Shown in pieces: positions 8,253 through 16,146 of a stretch of DNA of 39,476 nucleotides; position 1 is the stretch's first letter; every line of letters begins with the position of its first letter. The DNA comes from Flammeovirga sp. EKP202 (lineage in GTDB: Bacteria > Bacteroidota > Bacteroidia > Cytophagales > Flammeovirgaceae): NCBI RefSeq assembly GCF_014534745.1, contig NZ_JACVVP010000064.1:1-39476 (forward strand), in the 5' to 3' direction. The notes below the pieces were generated by a model. The model searched no databases. It worked only from the letters and a program-made list of their open reading frames with translations, and was not told where the DNA came from. A program made the position numbers and the translations under genes.

Positions 8253-8876
8253 ATGAGTCTCACCATAATTCTTATCATATTAAATGTTGGTATCAGTTAC
8301 TATGCTTGGCAAAAACCTGATGTGTTGAATAAAATGATGATGCAGCCGTATATGGTGCAAAAACAAAATCAATGGTACCGTTTTGTTTCTTCTGCATTTG
8401 TACATGGAAGTTGGATGCATCTCTTTTTCAATATGTTTACGCTCTACTTTTTTGGTAGAAGTATAGATGCTTGGTTTCACTATTTATTAGGTGACGCAAC
8501 GTTAGCTACTATTGCCTATTTCGGGTTATTTATATTGGGAGCAGTTGTTGCCGATATACCAACTTATATTAAGAATAGAAATAATTATAATTACAGGTCA
8601 CTAGGAGCATCTGGTGGTGTATCAGCGATCATTTTTGCGAGTATTATGTATTCTCCAATGAATGATATTTGTTTATATGGTGTATTATGTTTTCCAGGAT
8701 TTATCTGGGGGGCTATTTATTTGATTTATACACAATATCAAACCAATAATATAGATAGTAATATCAATCATTCAGCCCACTTGTATGGTGCATTGTTTGG
8801 TATTGTATATGCCATTGCAATTGAGCCTTCTTCAGTACCTAACTTTATCAGTCAAATTGCTTCATGGAGTTTTTAG
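8253..8876 (+). CDS. Rhomboid-family intramembrane serine protease
   Basis: A 207-residue polytopic membrane protein that should cleave transmembrane substrates within the bilayer. The catalytic Ser is in GASGG (Ser120) and the catalytic His in HSAHLYGALFG (His176). The upstream HGSWMHLFFNM segment supplies the conserved His/Asn of the HxxxN motif. The start is the ATG at 8253; the longer frame opens with TTG and overlaps a promoter-like site. The 3' end overlaps the DUF2062 gene by 13 bases, so the two are in one operon with mutY. Substrate unknown. Confidence 0.93.
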   Translation: MSLTIILIILNVGISYYAWQKPDVLNKMMMQPYMVQKQNQWYRFVSSAFVHGSWMHLFFNMFTLYFFGRSIDAWFHYLLGDATLATIAYFGLFILGAVVADIPTYIKNRNNYNYRSLGASGGVSAIIFASIMYSPMNDICLYGVLCFPGFIWGAIYLIYTQYQTNNIDSNINHSAHLYGALFGIVYAIAIEPSSVPNFISQIASWSF

Positions 8877-9379
8877 AAAAAATCCGTCTTTCTGTCAAAC
8901 ACACAATCACCCATCGAATATTAGTACCTCTACGCACCCTATTGAGGCAAGGATTGACACCTTCAAAGTTAGCTTGGAGTTTTGCCGTGGGATTATTGAT
9001 TGGTTCATCACCTTTATTGGGTTTTTGTACATGGATTTGTCTGATTGCTGCTTCCGTTTTTCGCTTAAATCAGTTGGCAATACAAATCGCTAACTATGTC
9101 GTTTATCCCTTACAGGTGATTTTAATTGTACCTTATATAGAATTAGGATCTTCTTGGTTTGGGAAAAAAGCGGAAGGGGTCACCTTTGAAAAATTACAAG
9201 CAAGTATAGAAGCAGGCTTGATAGAAGGGTTAAAAGAAATAGGTGTTTTGATGCTTCAAGGTGGAGCTGCTTGGCTAGTTGTAGCGGTGATTTTAGTATA
9301 TCCCATACAATTCGTTTTAGAAAAAATATTTAGTAAGATGTTGACAAGAATGCAACATCTTGAAAAGGCAGAACAATAA
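8864..9379 (+). CDS. DUF2062 membrane protein
   Basis: A 171-residue protein with the DUF2062 pattern: an amphipathic N-terminal helix, then TPSKLAWSFAVGLLIGSSPLLGF, a second hydrophobic segment rich in Asn/Ala (AIQIANYVVYPLQ), and a third near residue 135-155. Members sit in the inner membrane, sometimes beside lipid or glycosyltransferase genes. The function is not established. It starts inside the rhomboid gene (13-base overlap) and ends two bases before mutY. Confidence 0.88.
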   Translation: MEFLEKIRLSVKHTITHRILVPLRTLLRQGLTPSKLAWSFAVGLLIGSSPLLGFCTWICLIAASVFRLNQLAIQIANYVVYPLQVILIVPYIELGSSWFGKKAEGVTFEKLQASIEAGLIEGLKEIGVLMLQGGAAWLVVAVILVYPIQFVLEKIFSKMLTRMQHLEKAEQ

Positions 9380-9381
9380 CA

Positions 9382-10437
9382 ATGGACTTTTCAACGCAGC
9401 TTATCAATTGGTATGAGCAAAACAAAAGAGATCTCCCTTGGAGGCATACCAATGATCCTTATAAGATTTGGCTTTCAGAAATAATTTTACAACAAACTAG
9501 AGTTCAGCAAGGGTTACCCTACTATGAGAAGTTTCTTGAAAACTTTCCAACGGTACAAGCTTTTGCAGAAGCTGATATTGATAAGATTCTTCATTTGTGG
9601 CAGGGCTTAGGCTATTATTCTAGAGCTAGGAATATGCACAAGGCGGCCAATGAAGTTATGGAGCAATGGGGTGGAGAATTTCCAAACAATTATAAGGACT
9701 TATTGACACTGAAAGGCGTTGGCAAATATACTGCAGCTGCAATAGCTTCCTTTGCTTTTAAAGAAAAAGTAGCTACTGTAGATGGTAACGTTTACAGAGT
9801 GTTATCAAGAGTATTCGGCATCAATGAAGATATTGCTTCAGGAAAAGGGCAGAAAGTTTTTTCTGAAGTAGCCAATGATTTGATTTCAGAAACCACACCA
9901 GATATTTTCAATCAGGCTTTAATGGAAATGGGGGCAATTCAATGCGTCCCTAAAAGCCCAAAATGTGAACCCTGCCCATTTGTACAACAATGTTTGGCAA
10001 GGGAAAATGATAGCATTGGGAGCCTTCCTGTAAAACTCAAAAAAGTAAAGGTAACAGATCATTATTACCAATACCTTGTTGTGGAGCACAAAGGGAAGTT
10101 TGTCATGAAAAAAAGAGAAGGAAAAGGGATCTGGAATGGCCTTTATGACTTTCCATTAATCCATAATTCGGAACAAGTAAATGCTTTGGATAAAGAACAA
10201 TTACGAGAGCAGACGTCTTTAGTGTTTTCATTTCCAATTCATTATCAAAAGTCTGAATCGCATAAACATATTCTTTCTCACCAGAGATTATATATCGATT
10301 TTTATCATATCATTTTAGAAGATGAAATTGAGCTGTCAAATGGTCAGTTTGATTATAAATGGTACGATATTGATACCATAAAAGCCATCGGAAAACCGAT
10401 TATCATAGAGAATTATTTGTCGAAATATATTTATTAA
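9382..10437 (+). CDS. mutY: A/G-specific adenine DNA glycosylase
   Basis: Base-excision repair enzyme removing adenine mispaired with 8-oxoguanine. The catalytic Glu33 lies in SEIILQQT and Asp134 in ATVDGNV. A helix-hairpin-helix, LKGVGKYTAAA, occupies 110-120. A [4Fe-4S] ligand set is formed by Cys188, Cys195, Cys198 and Cys204 (C-x6-C-x2-C-x5-C). A C-terminal NUDIX-like 8-oxoG recognition domain fills about 225-351. Its 351 aa is the normal full length. It follows DUF2062 with a two-base gap and precedes ssb, a common Bacteroidota arrangement. Confidence 0.97.
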   Translation: MDFSTQLINWYEQNKRDLPWRHTNDPYKIWLSEIILQQTRVQQGLPYYEKFLENFPTVQAFAEADIDKILHLWQGLGYYSRARNMHKAANEVMEQWGGEFPNNYKDLLTLKGVGKYTAAAIASFAFKEKVATVDGNVYRVLSRVFGINEDIASGKGQKVFSEVANDLISETTPDIFNQALMEMGAIQCVPKSPKCEPCPFVQQCLARENDSIGSLPVKLKKVKVTDHYYQYLVVEHKGKFVMKKREGKGIWNGLYDFPLIHNSEQVNALDKEQLREQTSLVFSFPIHYQKSESHKHILSHQRLYIDFYHIILEDEIELSNGQFDYKWYDIDTIKAIGKPIIIENYLSKYIY

Positions 10438-10474
10438 GTATTTTGTTGTTTAGAAGAAAATCTTCACATTTTAC

Positions 10475-10492
10475 ATCATTATACTTAATGAT
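10475..10492. repeat. Inverted repeat between mutY and ssb
   Basis: A perfect 7-bp inverted repeat, ATCATTA-tact-TAATGAT, lies 36 bases before the ssb ATG. There is no T tract, so it is not a standard terminator. It could be an operator or mRNA hairpin. Confidence 0.4.
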
Positions 10493-10527
10493 TCATATTT
10501 TATTATTATCGAAATTTAAAAACAAAA

Positions 10528-11016
10528 ATGGCCGGAGTAAATAAAGTCATATTAGTAGGTAACTTAGGTAGAGACCCAGAAGTAAGACACCTTGAAGGAG
10601 GTGTTAGCGTTGCTACATTCTCTCTTGCAACAACTGAAAACTATACAGATAGAGACGGGAACAGACAAAGCCAAACAGAGTGGCATAATGTTGTAATGTG
10701 GAGAGGTTTGGCTACTATCGCTGAAAGATATTTAAAGAAAGGTAGTAAAGTTTATCTTGAGGGTAAATTGACTACTCGTAGTTATGAAAAAGACGGTATC
10801 ACTCGCTATGCTACAGAAGTTGTAGCTAGAGATATGGTAATGCTTGATAATAGACCAGAAGGACAAGAAGGCGGAGGTTATGTTCCTCCAACTGCTGCAG
10901 ACGCACCATCCGCTGCTGCTACAGCTACTCCATCTGCTCCAAGTTCAAATGTTGCTGCGACACCGACTCCTGATTTAAGTTCAACGGAAGGTAGCAACGA
11001 CGACCTACCTTTCTAA
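10528..11016 (+). CDS. ssb: Single-stranded DNA-binding protein
   Basis: A 162-residue SSB. The OB-fold starts with MAGVNKVILVGNLGRDPE and contains the conserved WHNVVMWRGLA and KGSKVYLEGKL segments. A flexible Pro/Ala/Thr linker (about 115-150) leads to the acidic tip DDLPF, which recruits replication and repair proteins. It lies 90 bases after mutY and 26 bases before gldE. Confidence 0.97.
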   Translation: MAGVNKVILVGNLGRDPEVRHLEGGVSVATFSLATTENYTDRDGNRQSQTEWHNVVMWRGLATIAERYLKKGSKVYLEGKLTTRSYEKDGITRYATEVVARDMVMLDNRPEGQEGGGYVPPTAADAPSAAATATPSAPSSNVAATPTPDLSSTEGSNDDLPF

Positions 11017-11042
11017 TAGATTTTTGATTTTAAGAAATATAC

Positions 11043-12410
11043 ATGGAAGGTGATCCTTTAATACCACTATTAGGGTTTATGCTCAGTGAAATACCATTGG
11101 GACCAACGCTAATAGTGGTGCTTTTACTCATTACTTCTGGCTTGATATCAGGTTCAGAAGTCGCATTTTTCTCCTTAACTGCTGATCAAGTTAAAGCGTG
11201 TCGTGAAGGCGATGACAATATTGGCAAGAGTGTTTTTGCTCTTTTACAAAAGCCGCAAGAGCTTTTAGCCACCATTCTGATCTGTAATAATTTTGTAAAT
11301 GTTGCCGTGGTCATGATCTCCACTTTTATTGCATGGCAAATTGCAGATCAAGTTAATGTTCCAAGAGATGGCATAGAAATTTTTGTTTCTCTGACATTTG
11401 TAGTGACAGCATTAGTAGTCTTCATTGGTGAAATCGTACCAAAAATTTATGCCACAAACAACAGCCTACTTTTCGCCAAAAAGATGGTGGTCTTTTGGGT
11501 CGTAGCGATTAAAATATTCAAGCCTTTTGCCTTTATGCTAACAAGTATGGGTAATTACATGGAGAAGGCTTTAGCTAAAAGAAACTATAACCTAGAAGTC
11601 TCTGTTCAGGAAATTGACCAAGCAGTAAACCTCGCTACCGATCAATCAGATGATAAAGCAACGGAAATGTTGAAAGGTATCATACGTTTTGGTTCAAAAA
11701 CAGTAAAGCAGATCATGGTTTCAAGAACGGACATGAATGCTTTGGACAAGTCGATCAATTTCCATGAATTAATGGATAATATCAACAAGTCACGCTTTTC
11801 AAGATTACCTGTTTATATAGATACTATTGATTCCCTTTTTGGAGTATTATACATCAAAGACCTTCTTCCTTATTTAGATAAAAATGAACATTTTGAATGG
11901 CAGCGTATTGTACGTAAAGACATTTACTATGTGCCTGAATCAAAGAAAATTGATGAACTTCTTCGAGATTTTCAGGAAAGAAGAGTACACATGGCCATTA
12001 TTGTGGATGAATATGGAGGAACAACAGGCTTGGTGACTTTAGAAGATATTATTGAGGAAATAGTAGGAGAGATCAATGATGAGTTTGACGCAGATTTGCT
12101 TGAAAACTTCCAGAGTGAGGATGCATCATTTATCTTTGATGGAAAAACTTCTTTGATCGATTTTGAAAGGATGGTACTTCTTGATCCAGATTATTTTGAT
12201 AAAGTAAAAGGTGAGTCGGAATCTTTGGGGGGGTTGATGCTGGAATTGTTACAGGAAATGCCATCAACTGGCAAAGAAGTAGAATACAAAGGCATCACAT
12301 TTACGATTAAAGCAGTGGACAAGAAAAGAATAAAGACGGTCCATGTGCGATTCCACGATGAAGAACACATTAAAAGACTTCAAGAGGAGTTTAATGAGGA
12401 AGATAATTAA
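11043..12410 (+). CDS. gldE: Gliding-motility protein GldE (CNNM/CBS/CorC_HlyC family)
   Basis: A 455-residue inner-membrane protein. An N-terminal DUF21/CNNM domain has about four membrane segments (LIVVLLLITSGLISGSEVAF and FIGEIVPKIYA are typical). A CBS pair (about 205-330, with VDEYGGTTGLVTLEDIIEE) and a C-terminal CorC_HlyC domain follow. By domain alone it could be any hemolysin-like CBS protein. The position between ssb and gldD is the diagnostic Bacteroidota context for GldE, which supports gliding and type IX secretion through GldD or its relatives. Confidence 0.92.
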   Translation: MEGDPLIPLLGFMLSEIPLGPTLIVVLLLITSGLISGSEVAFFSLTADQVKACREGDDNIGKSVFALLQKPQELLATILICNNFVNVAVVMISTFIAWQIADQVNVPRDGIEIFVSLTFVVTALVVFIGEIVPKIYATNNSLLFAKKMVVFWVVAIKIFKPFAFMLTSMGNYMEKALAKRNYNLEVSVQEIDQAVNLATDQSDDKATEMLKGIIRFGSKTVKQIMVSRTDMNALDKSINFHELMDNINKSRFSRLPVYIDTIDSLFGVLYIKDLLPYLDKNEHFEWQRIVRKDIYYVPESKKIDELLRDFQERRVHMAIIVDEYGGTTGLVTLEDIIEEIVGEINDEFDADLLENFQSEDASFIFDGKTSLIDFERMVLLDPDYFDKVKGESESLGGLMLELLQEMPSTGKEVEYKGITFTIKAVDKKRIKTVHVRFHDEEHIKRLQEEFNEEDN

Positions 12411-12433
12411 CAAACCTACTTTTTAACACTGTT

Positions 12434-13048
12434 ATGAGATCATTTTTTAAACTAGTAATAGTACCGCTTCTATTAAGCATATTAGCTTACAGTTGTGGTT
12501 CCACAGCAGAAGAGGCTTACTTCCCTAAGCCAAGAGGTTTTCATAGAATTGAGTTACCGGATCAGGAATATAATATTGATGAGTTCAGTAAAGATGAATT
12601 AAAAGATTATCCTTATTTATTTGAGGTAGCTTCTAATGCGATCATTAAACCGGACGAGTCCTTTATGTCTGAACCGTATTGGATTGAAGTACAGTACCCG
12701 TCATTAGATGCAATAGTAGATATTTCGTATAAAAAGTTACCTAATTATGACTCTTTAGTAGGTTATATTAATACCTCAAACACATTGACATTTAAACACA
12801 ATGTTAGAGCGTCTGCAATTGATGAATACACAACTACAACTGAAAAAGGATACTCAGCAGTGATGTATGAGATAGAAGGTGATGTTCCAAGTCAATTCCA
12901 ATTTTTTGTAACGGATTCTACACAGCACTTTTTTAGAGCTGCTTTGTATTTTCCAACTTCAACTCAAAATGATTCATTAGCCCCTGTTATTGAATACATC
13001 AAAAAGGACATGTTGCATATGATGAATACTTTGGAGTGGCAGAAATAG
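12434..13048 (+). CDS. gldD: Gliding-motility lipoprotein GldD
   Basis: A 204-residue lipoprotein with hydrophobic leader and acylatable Cys21 in AYSCGS. The mature N-terminus FPKPRGFHRIELP is the family hallmark. GldD is essential for gliding and type IX secretion in Flavobacterium. It directly follows gldE (23-base gap). The 3' end is only 13 bases from a convergent response-regulator gene. Confidence 0.93.
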   Translation: MRSFFKLVIVPLLLSILAYSCGSTAEEAYFPKPRGFHRIELPDQEYNIDEFSKDELKDYPYLFEVASNAIIKPDESFMSEPYWIEVQYPSLDAIVDISYKKLPNYDSLVGYINTSNTLTFKHNVRASAIDEYTTTTEKGYSAVMYEIEGDVPSQFQFFVTDSTQHFFRAALYFPTSTQNDSLAPVIEYIKKDMLHMMNTLEWQK

Positions 13049-13061
13049 TGCACTGCTTCTC

Positions 13062-13463
13062 TTAGCTGAAATTATATTTGTGTTGGATTAAAAAACAAGC
13101 GACTTGAATGGTTTTCTGAAGGTATTTCAGACATCCATCACTTTTTACGATATAGTTAAAAATATCCTGATTTTGGAGTTCAGCAATGACCTCCACATCT
13201 TCTTGTGCTGAGATAACAATGACCTTTACTTTTTTATCAATCTTTTTAAGTTGAAAAATTAATTCTTGACCATGAAAATCAGGAAGCATTAAGTCAGCGA
13301 CTACCACATCAGAAGGAGATTCAGAAAATTTGTGTAATAAGTCAGTTCCGTTTTTAAAAAAAGTAACCTCAACATTTTTGATTTGTTGTAAGGCAAGTCT
13401 CATTAACATGGTTTCAGTGGGGTTATCTTCTACGAAGTATACTTTAAATAGGTTTTCTTCCAT
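13062..13463 (-). CDS. Stand-alone response-regulator receiver domain
   Basis: A 133-residue CheY-like receiver domain with no output domain. The acidic pair Glu12-Asp13, phosphoacceptor Asp57 (VVADLMLP), Ser85 (VISAQ) and Lys107 (YIVKSDG) are all in place, so phosphorylation is expected. There is no histidine kinase nearby. It could be a phosphorelay intermediate or act on a protein partner. Confidence 0.9.
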   Translation of the reverse strand: MEENLFKVYFVEDNPTETMLMRLALQQIKNVEVTFFKNGTDLLHKFSESPSDVVVADLMLPDFHGQELIFQLKKIDKKVKVIVISAQEDVEVIAELQNQDIFNYIVKSDGCLKYLQKTIQVACFLIQHKYNFS

Positions 13464-13547
13464 GACGATACTGTTTAGTACAATATAAATTCAGTACTCT
13501 TTATTGTTTTTTAATTGGGTTAACACTCAAAATTTGAGAGAAGTAAA

Positions 13548-13576
13548 GTAACTTTAAGTACTACTACTTAAGTTAC
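13548..13576. repeat. Near-perfect inverted repeat in the divergent response regulator/ispD region
   Basis: Arm GTAACTTTAAGTA (13548-13560), loop CTAC, arm TACTTAAGTTAC (13565-13576), with one unpaired T. It lies between a minus and a plus gene. No T tract follows on either strand, so an operator or cruciform is more likely than a terminator. Confidence 0.5.
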
Positions 13577-13713
13577 AAAAATTAGTCAGACAATAATTAT
13601 AACAGTATGTGATATTTGTGTATTCTTTCTACGATTCTTTTTTATCAGAATAGAATACAACTTTTATTTGTAATAAGTACTCAATCATATAAATACATAG
13701 AACATAAAAGAAG

Positions 13714-14382
13714 ATGAAAAAATATAGCATTATAGTAGCAGGAGGCAAAGGTACTCGAATGCAAAGTAGTACTCCAAAGCAGTTTATTGAAATAAACGGT
13801 CTACCTATATTAATGCATACCATCAATAAATTTAAAGAAGCTGACCATTCCATTAAGATTATAGTAGCGTTACCCAAAAATGAAATTCCTGCATGGGAAA
13901 CTTTAGTAGAACAACATGCTTTTACAACTCAGCACCAAGTAGTGACTGGAGGTGACTCAAGGTTTCAGTCTGTTGATAACGCATTACAATATATCCCAAA
14001 TCAAGATGATTGTTTAATTGCAGTGCATGATGGTGTAAGACCACTTGTAGATGTCAGTGTGATTAATCAGAGTTATGTTGATGCTGAACAATACGGATCT
14101 GCTATTCCAACTGTAGCCATTAAAGAATCTATCCGTAGAGTGACAGAAGAGGGGAATGAAATGGGGAACCGTGATGAGTATAAATTGGTACAGACACCAC
14201 AAACATTTAGAGGAGATATTATCTTCCCTGCATTTGAAAATGGATATGTTCCTTCGTTTACAGATGATGCAAGCGTAGCAGAGTTTTCAGGTAATGCTAT
14301 GCATTTGTTTGAAGGGAATTATGAAAATATTAAGATTACAACACCAGAAGATTTAAAAATAGGAGAGGCATTAATCCAATAA
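13714..14382 (+). CDS. ispD: 2-C-methyl-D-erythritol 4-phosphate cytidylyltransferase
   Basis: Third step of the MEP isoprenoid pathway, joining CTP to methylerythritol phosphate. The N-terminal nucleotide-binding loop IVAGGKGTRM with TPKQF, then AVHDGVRPLV, AIPTVAIKESIR, LVQTPQTF and TDDASVAE are all family motifs. At 222 aa the length is normal. It stands alone, followed by a strong terminator. Confidence 0.96.
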   Translation: MKKYSIIVAGGKGTRMQSSTPKQFIEINGLPILMHTINKFKEADHSIKIIVALPKNEIPAWETLVEQHAFTTQHQVVTGGDSRFQSVDNALQYIPNQDDCLIAVHDGVRPLVDVSVINQSYVDAEQYGSAIPTVAIKESIRRVTEEGNEMGNRDEYKLVQTPQTFRGDIIFPAFENGYVPSFTDDASVAEFSGNAMHLFEGNYENIKITTPEDLKIGEALIQ

Positions 14383-14413
14383 GTTTGTCTCAATTATAGA
14401 ATCTGTTGAAAAC

Positions 14414-14456
14414 AATAAAGCTGACTTTGTTATTACAAGGTCAGCTTTATTTTTAA
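14414..14456 (+). terminator. Terminator of ispD
   Basis: A 14-bp stem, with arms at 14417-14430 and 14435-14448, one G-U pair and loop TATT, is followed by ATTTTTA. It lies about 35 bases after the ispD stop. Confidence 0.9.
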
Positions 14457-14498
14457 TAATATCTCTAAGCTAAGAAGCTTTTAACAAGGTATTAGTTA

Positions 14499-14720
14499 TT
14501 AATATTCGTCTTCGTTAAAGAAGAAGTCATCCTTTGTAGGGTAATCAGGCCAAATTTCTTCAATACTTTCGTAAGGTTCTCCATCGTCTTCAAGTTCTTG
14601 AAGGTTTTCAATTACTTCAACAGGAGCTCCAGTACGATCAGAATAATCAATTAGCTCATCTTTTGTTGCCGGCCATGGCGCATCTTCTAAATAAGAAGCC
14701 AATTCTAAAGTCCAATACAT
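14499..14720 (-). CDS. DUF2795 family protein
   Basis: A 73-residue acidic protein that I recognise as the small Bacteroidota form of DUF2795, beginning MYWTLELASYLEDAPWPATK and ending DFFFNEDEY. It is strongly conserved across the phylum, but its function is unknown. No membrane segment or Cys. It is monocistronic. Confidence 0.9.
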   Translation of the reverse strand: MYWTLELASYLEDAPWPATKDELIDYSDRTGAPVEVIENLQELEDDGEPYESIEEIWPDYPTKDDFFFNEDEY

Positions 14721-14816
14721 ATGAATATATTTTATTTTAAAGTCTTACATTGATAATGCATCAAACCCCAAATCTAACAGCAAGTGTTCTGACTTCAAGG
14801 TTAATATTAATTCTTG

Positions 14817-14846
14817 CGAAAATACATTTTTTTTTCAATTTGTCAA
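14817..14846 (-). promoter_or_regulatory. Possible promoter of the DUF2795 gene
   Basis: On the minus strand a TTG (14844-14846) lies 19 bases upstream of TATTTTCG (14817-14824), which differs from TAnnTTTG at one base. Spacing fits and the site is about 95 bases before the ATG. Confidence 0.35.
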
Positions 14847-14926
14847 TTTCACAATAGAATTTATATCACTAATTACTTAAATCAAATAAAAAGGTTACAT
14901 TTTAAGATATAAAAGTGCAAAATCAT

Positions 14927-15580
14927 TTAATTGACATACACAATTCTTGATTTGTAAACCCCATTGAGATCACATCCTTTTACATCAAGCGGAATAAAGC
15001 CAGAACCTACTTTTCTGAAGTGTTTCTTTCTCCATGAACCGTCAGATTTTTGTAAGTACATGGTTACTTCTACTTTTTCTCCTTTAGGAGTAAACACTTC
15101 GCCTTGCTTGAAGTAAGTGCCTACAATACCCTCCTCACATTCTTTCAGAGGAAATTTTTCGGTTACACGAAACTTTGGACTTTTGCCTTGGCTTTCGTGT
15201 TTTTCTTTGACTTGTGATACACTAGGCATTCTTTTACCAGAGTTATAAGCATAATCTGCCAAAGCATAATAGTTACCAGTGTAATTACAAGAGGACAAGT
15301 CTAATTTCACTACTCCTCCACCTTTTCTTTTGAATTCTTGTTTTGTCCAAGATCCATCGTAATTCTGTAAGTAAATATATACATCAATATATTCTTCAGA
15401 ATTAGCAGATCTTACTATCCCTTCTATAAGATGTAATCCACCTAGAGGACATGACTTAGGGACTCCTTGTTTGATTACTGTAAAAGTAGGACGACCATTT
15501 TGATCTTCTGAAAAGAAATCTTCCAAAGAACTAAATAGAATGAAAGAGAAAATGGAAAGAGTATATAATATAGTCTGCAT
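14927..15580 (-). CDS. Secreted protein with two tandem copies of one domain
   Basis: A 217-residue exported protein (hydrophobic leader, residues 1-18). Residues 31-110 and 135-216 are clearly two copies of one unit. Both start P-x-F-x-V, carry a YLQ-x-x-DGSW strand, a Lys-rich F-x-K-x-G-x-G turn, an LD-x-x-x-C motif and end with an aromatic strand. Each unit has two cysteines (44/98 and 148/203) placed for a disulfide. I do not recognise the family. A compact all-beta, disulfide-bonded fold is likely. Confidence 0.8.
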   Translation of the reverse strand: MQTILYTLSIFSFILFSSLEDFFSEDQNGRPTFTVIKQGVPKSCPLGGLHLIEGIVRSANSEEYIDVYIYLQNYDGSWTKQEFKRKGGGVVKLDLSSCNYTGNYYALADYAYNSGKRMPSVSQVKEKHESQGKSPKFRVTEKFPLKECEEGIVGTYFKQGEVFTPKGEKVEVTMYLQKSDGSWRKKHFRKVGSGFIPLDVKGCDLNGVYKSRIVYVN

Positions 15581-16143
15581 GGTGATAAATCAACAAGTTT
15601 TATGCAAAGTGTTTCGAAGGATCTACTTACGTATTTATTAAAGAATTTAGATTTAAGCGAACAACAAAAAGTAAGTAGAGTTATTAACGTACTAATATAA
15701 AAAAAGTATATTTAAAACTACTCAAAAACTGTACACAGTTAATGTTTTGTCACATTAAATTTGCCGTTTTGAAAGGATTTTAAAGATTTCAACTTTATTT
15801 CTTCTAACACAAAATTCACCTAAATAGTTTGTTCTAAGAAAAATACAAAAAAATCAAACTTACTGCAAATCAAATAAATAGCAGATAAATGTAAATAAAT
15901 GTAAATTTAAATGTTAATAAACTTGAATATTATAATCAAATAGGCTTAAATTTACATCATACAAAGCATTGAAAATACTCATTGCTACTTTAACTCGTTA
16001 CTTTCTATATGACATTTTTTGTGTAGATAATTAAATATTTACACGTTGTTTGTTCACCCTAATCGCTATTTACTCATCGCTACTTTTTTACTATGAAAAA
16101 ATAACTTGCTACTATCTATAAGGCACTTTTTAAGGTGCCTTTT
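15581..16143. other. Long non-coding gap with candidate plus-strand transcript
   Basis: This 563-bp stretch has no ORF of note on either strand; the plus-strand ATGs meet stops within about 11 codons. It is very AT-rich. It contains a TAAATTTGCC promoter-like element at 15756, a perfect 10-bp tandem repeat (ATAAATGTAA twice, 15885-15904), five copies of a YYGYTAYTWT-like motif (15982-16115) and a plus-strand terminator hairpin at its end. Confidence 0.6.
15756..15765 (+). promoter_or_regulatory. Promoter-like -7 element of candidate ncRNA
   Basis: TAAATTTGCC matches TAnnTTTG exactly on the plus strand. No TTG is found at the ideal distance; the closest, at 15747-15749, is too near. A transcript would start near 15770. 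Confidence 0.35.
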
Positions 16144-16145
16144 TT
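15770..16145 (+). ncRNA. Candidate ncRNA with five repeated motifs
   Basis: Bounded by a -7 element (15756) and a terminator hairpin with T tract (16120-16145), giving about 375 nt with no coding capacity. Five similar motifs occur at 15982 (TTGCTACTTT), 15995 (TCGTTACTTT), 16063 (TCGCTATTTA), 16077 (TCGCTACTTT) and 16106 (TTGCTACTAT). Repeated short motifs in an RNA can titrate a binding protein, as in CsrB. That role, and the existence of the transcript, are inference. The motifs could equally be DNA operators. Confidence 0.3.
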
Positions 16146-16146
16146 A
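16120..16146 (+). terminator. Plus-strand terminator at the end of the 563-bp gap
   Basis: AAGGCAC (16120-16126) pairs with GTGCCTT (16135-16141) over an 8-base loop, followed by T's on the plus strand. On the minus strand the hairpin is followed by ATAGATAG, so it suits plus-strand transcription better, although no plus-strand gene precedes it. Confidence 0.65.

Noticed and set aside
8785-9093. 102-aa plus-strand ORF across the rhomboid/DUF2062 junction
   Set aside because: It overlaps two genes with clear family motifs in other frames and has no domain or start context of its own.
13526-13538. Palindrome CTCAAAATTTGAG upstream of the response regulator
   Set aside because: Short, AT-rich and single copy; chance is a sufficient explanation.
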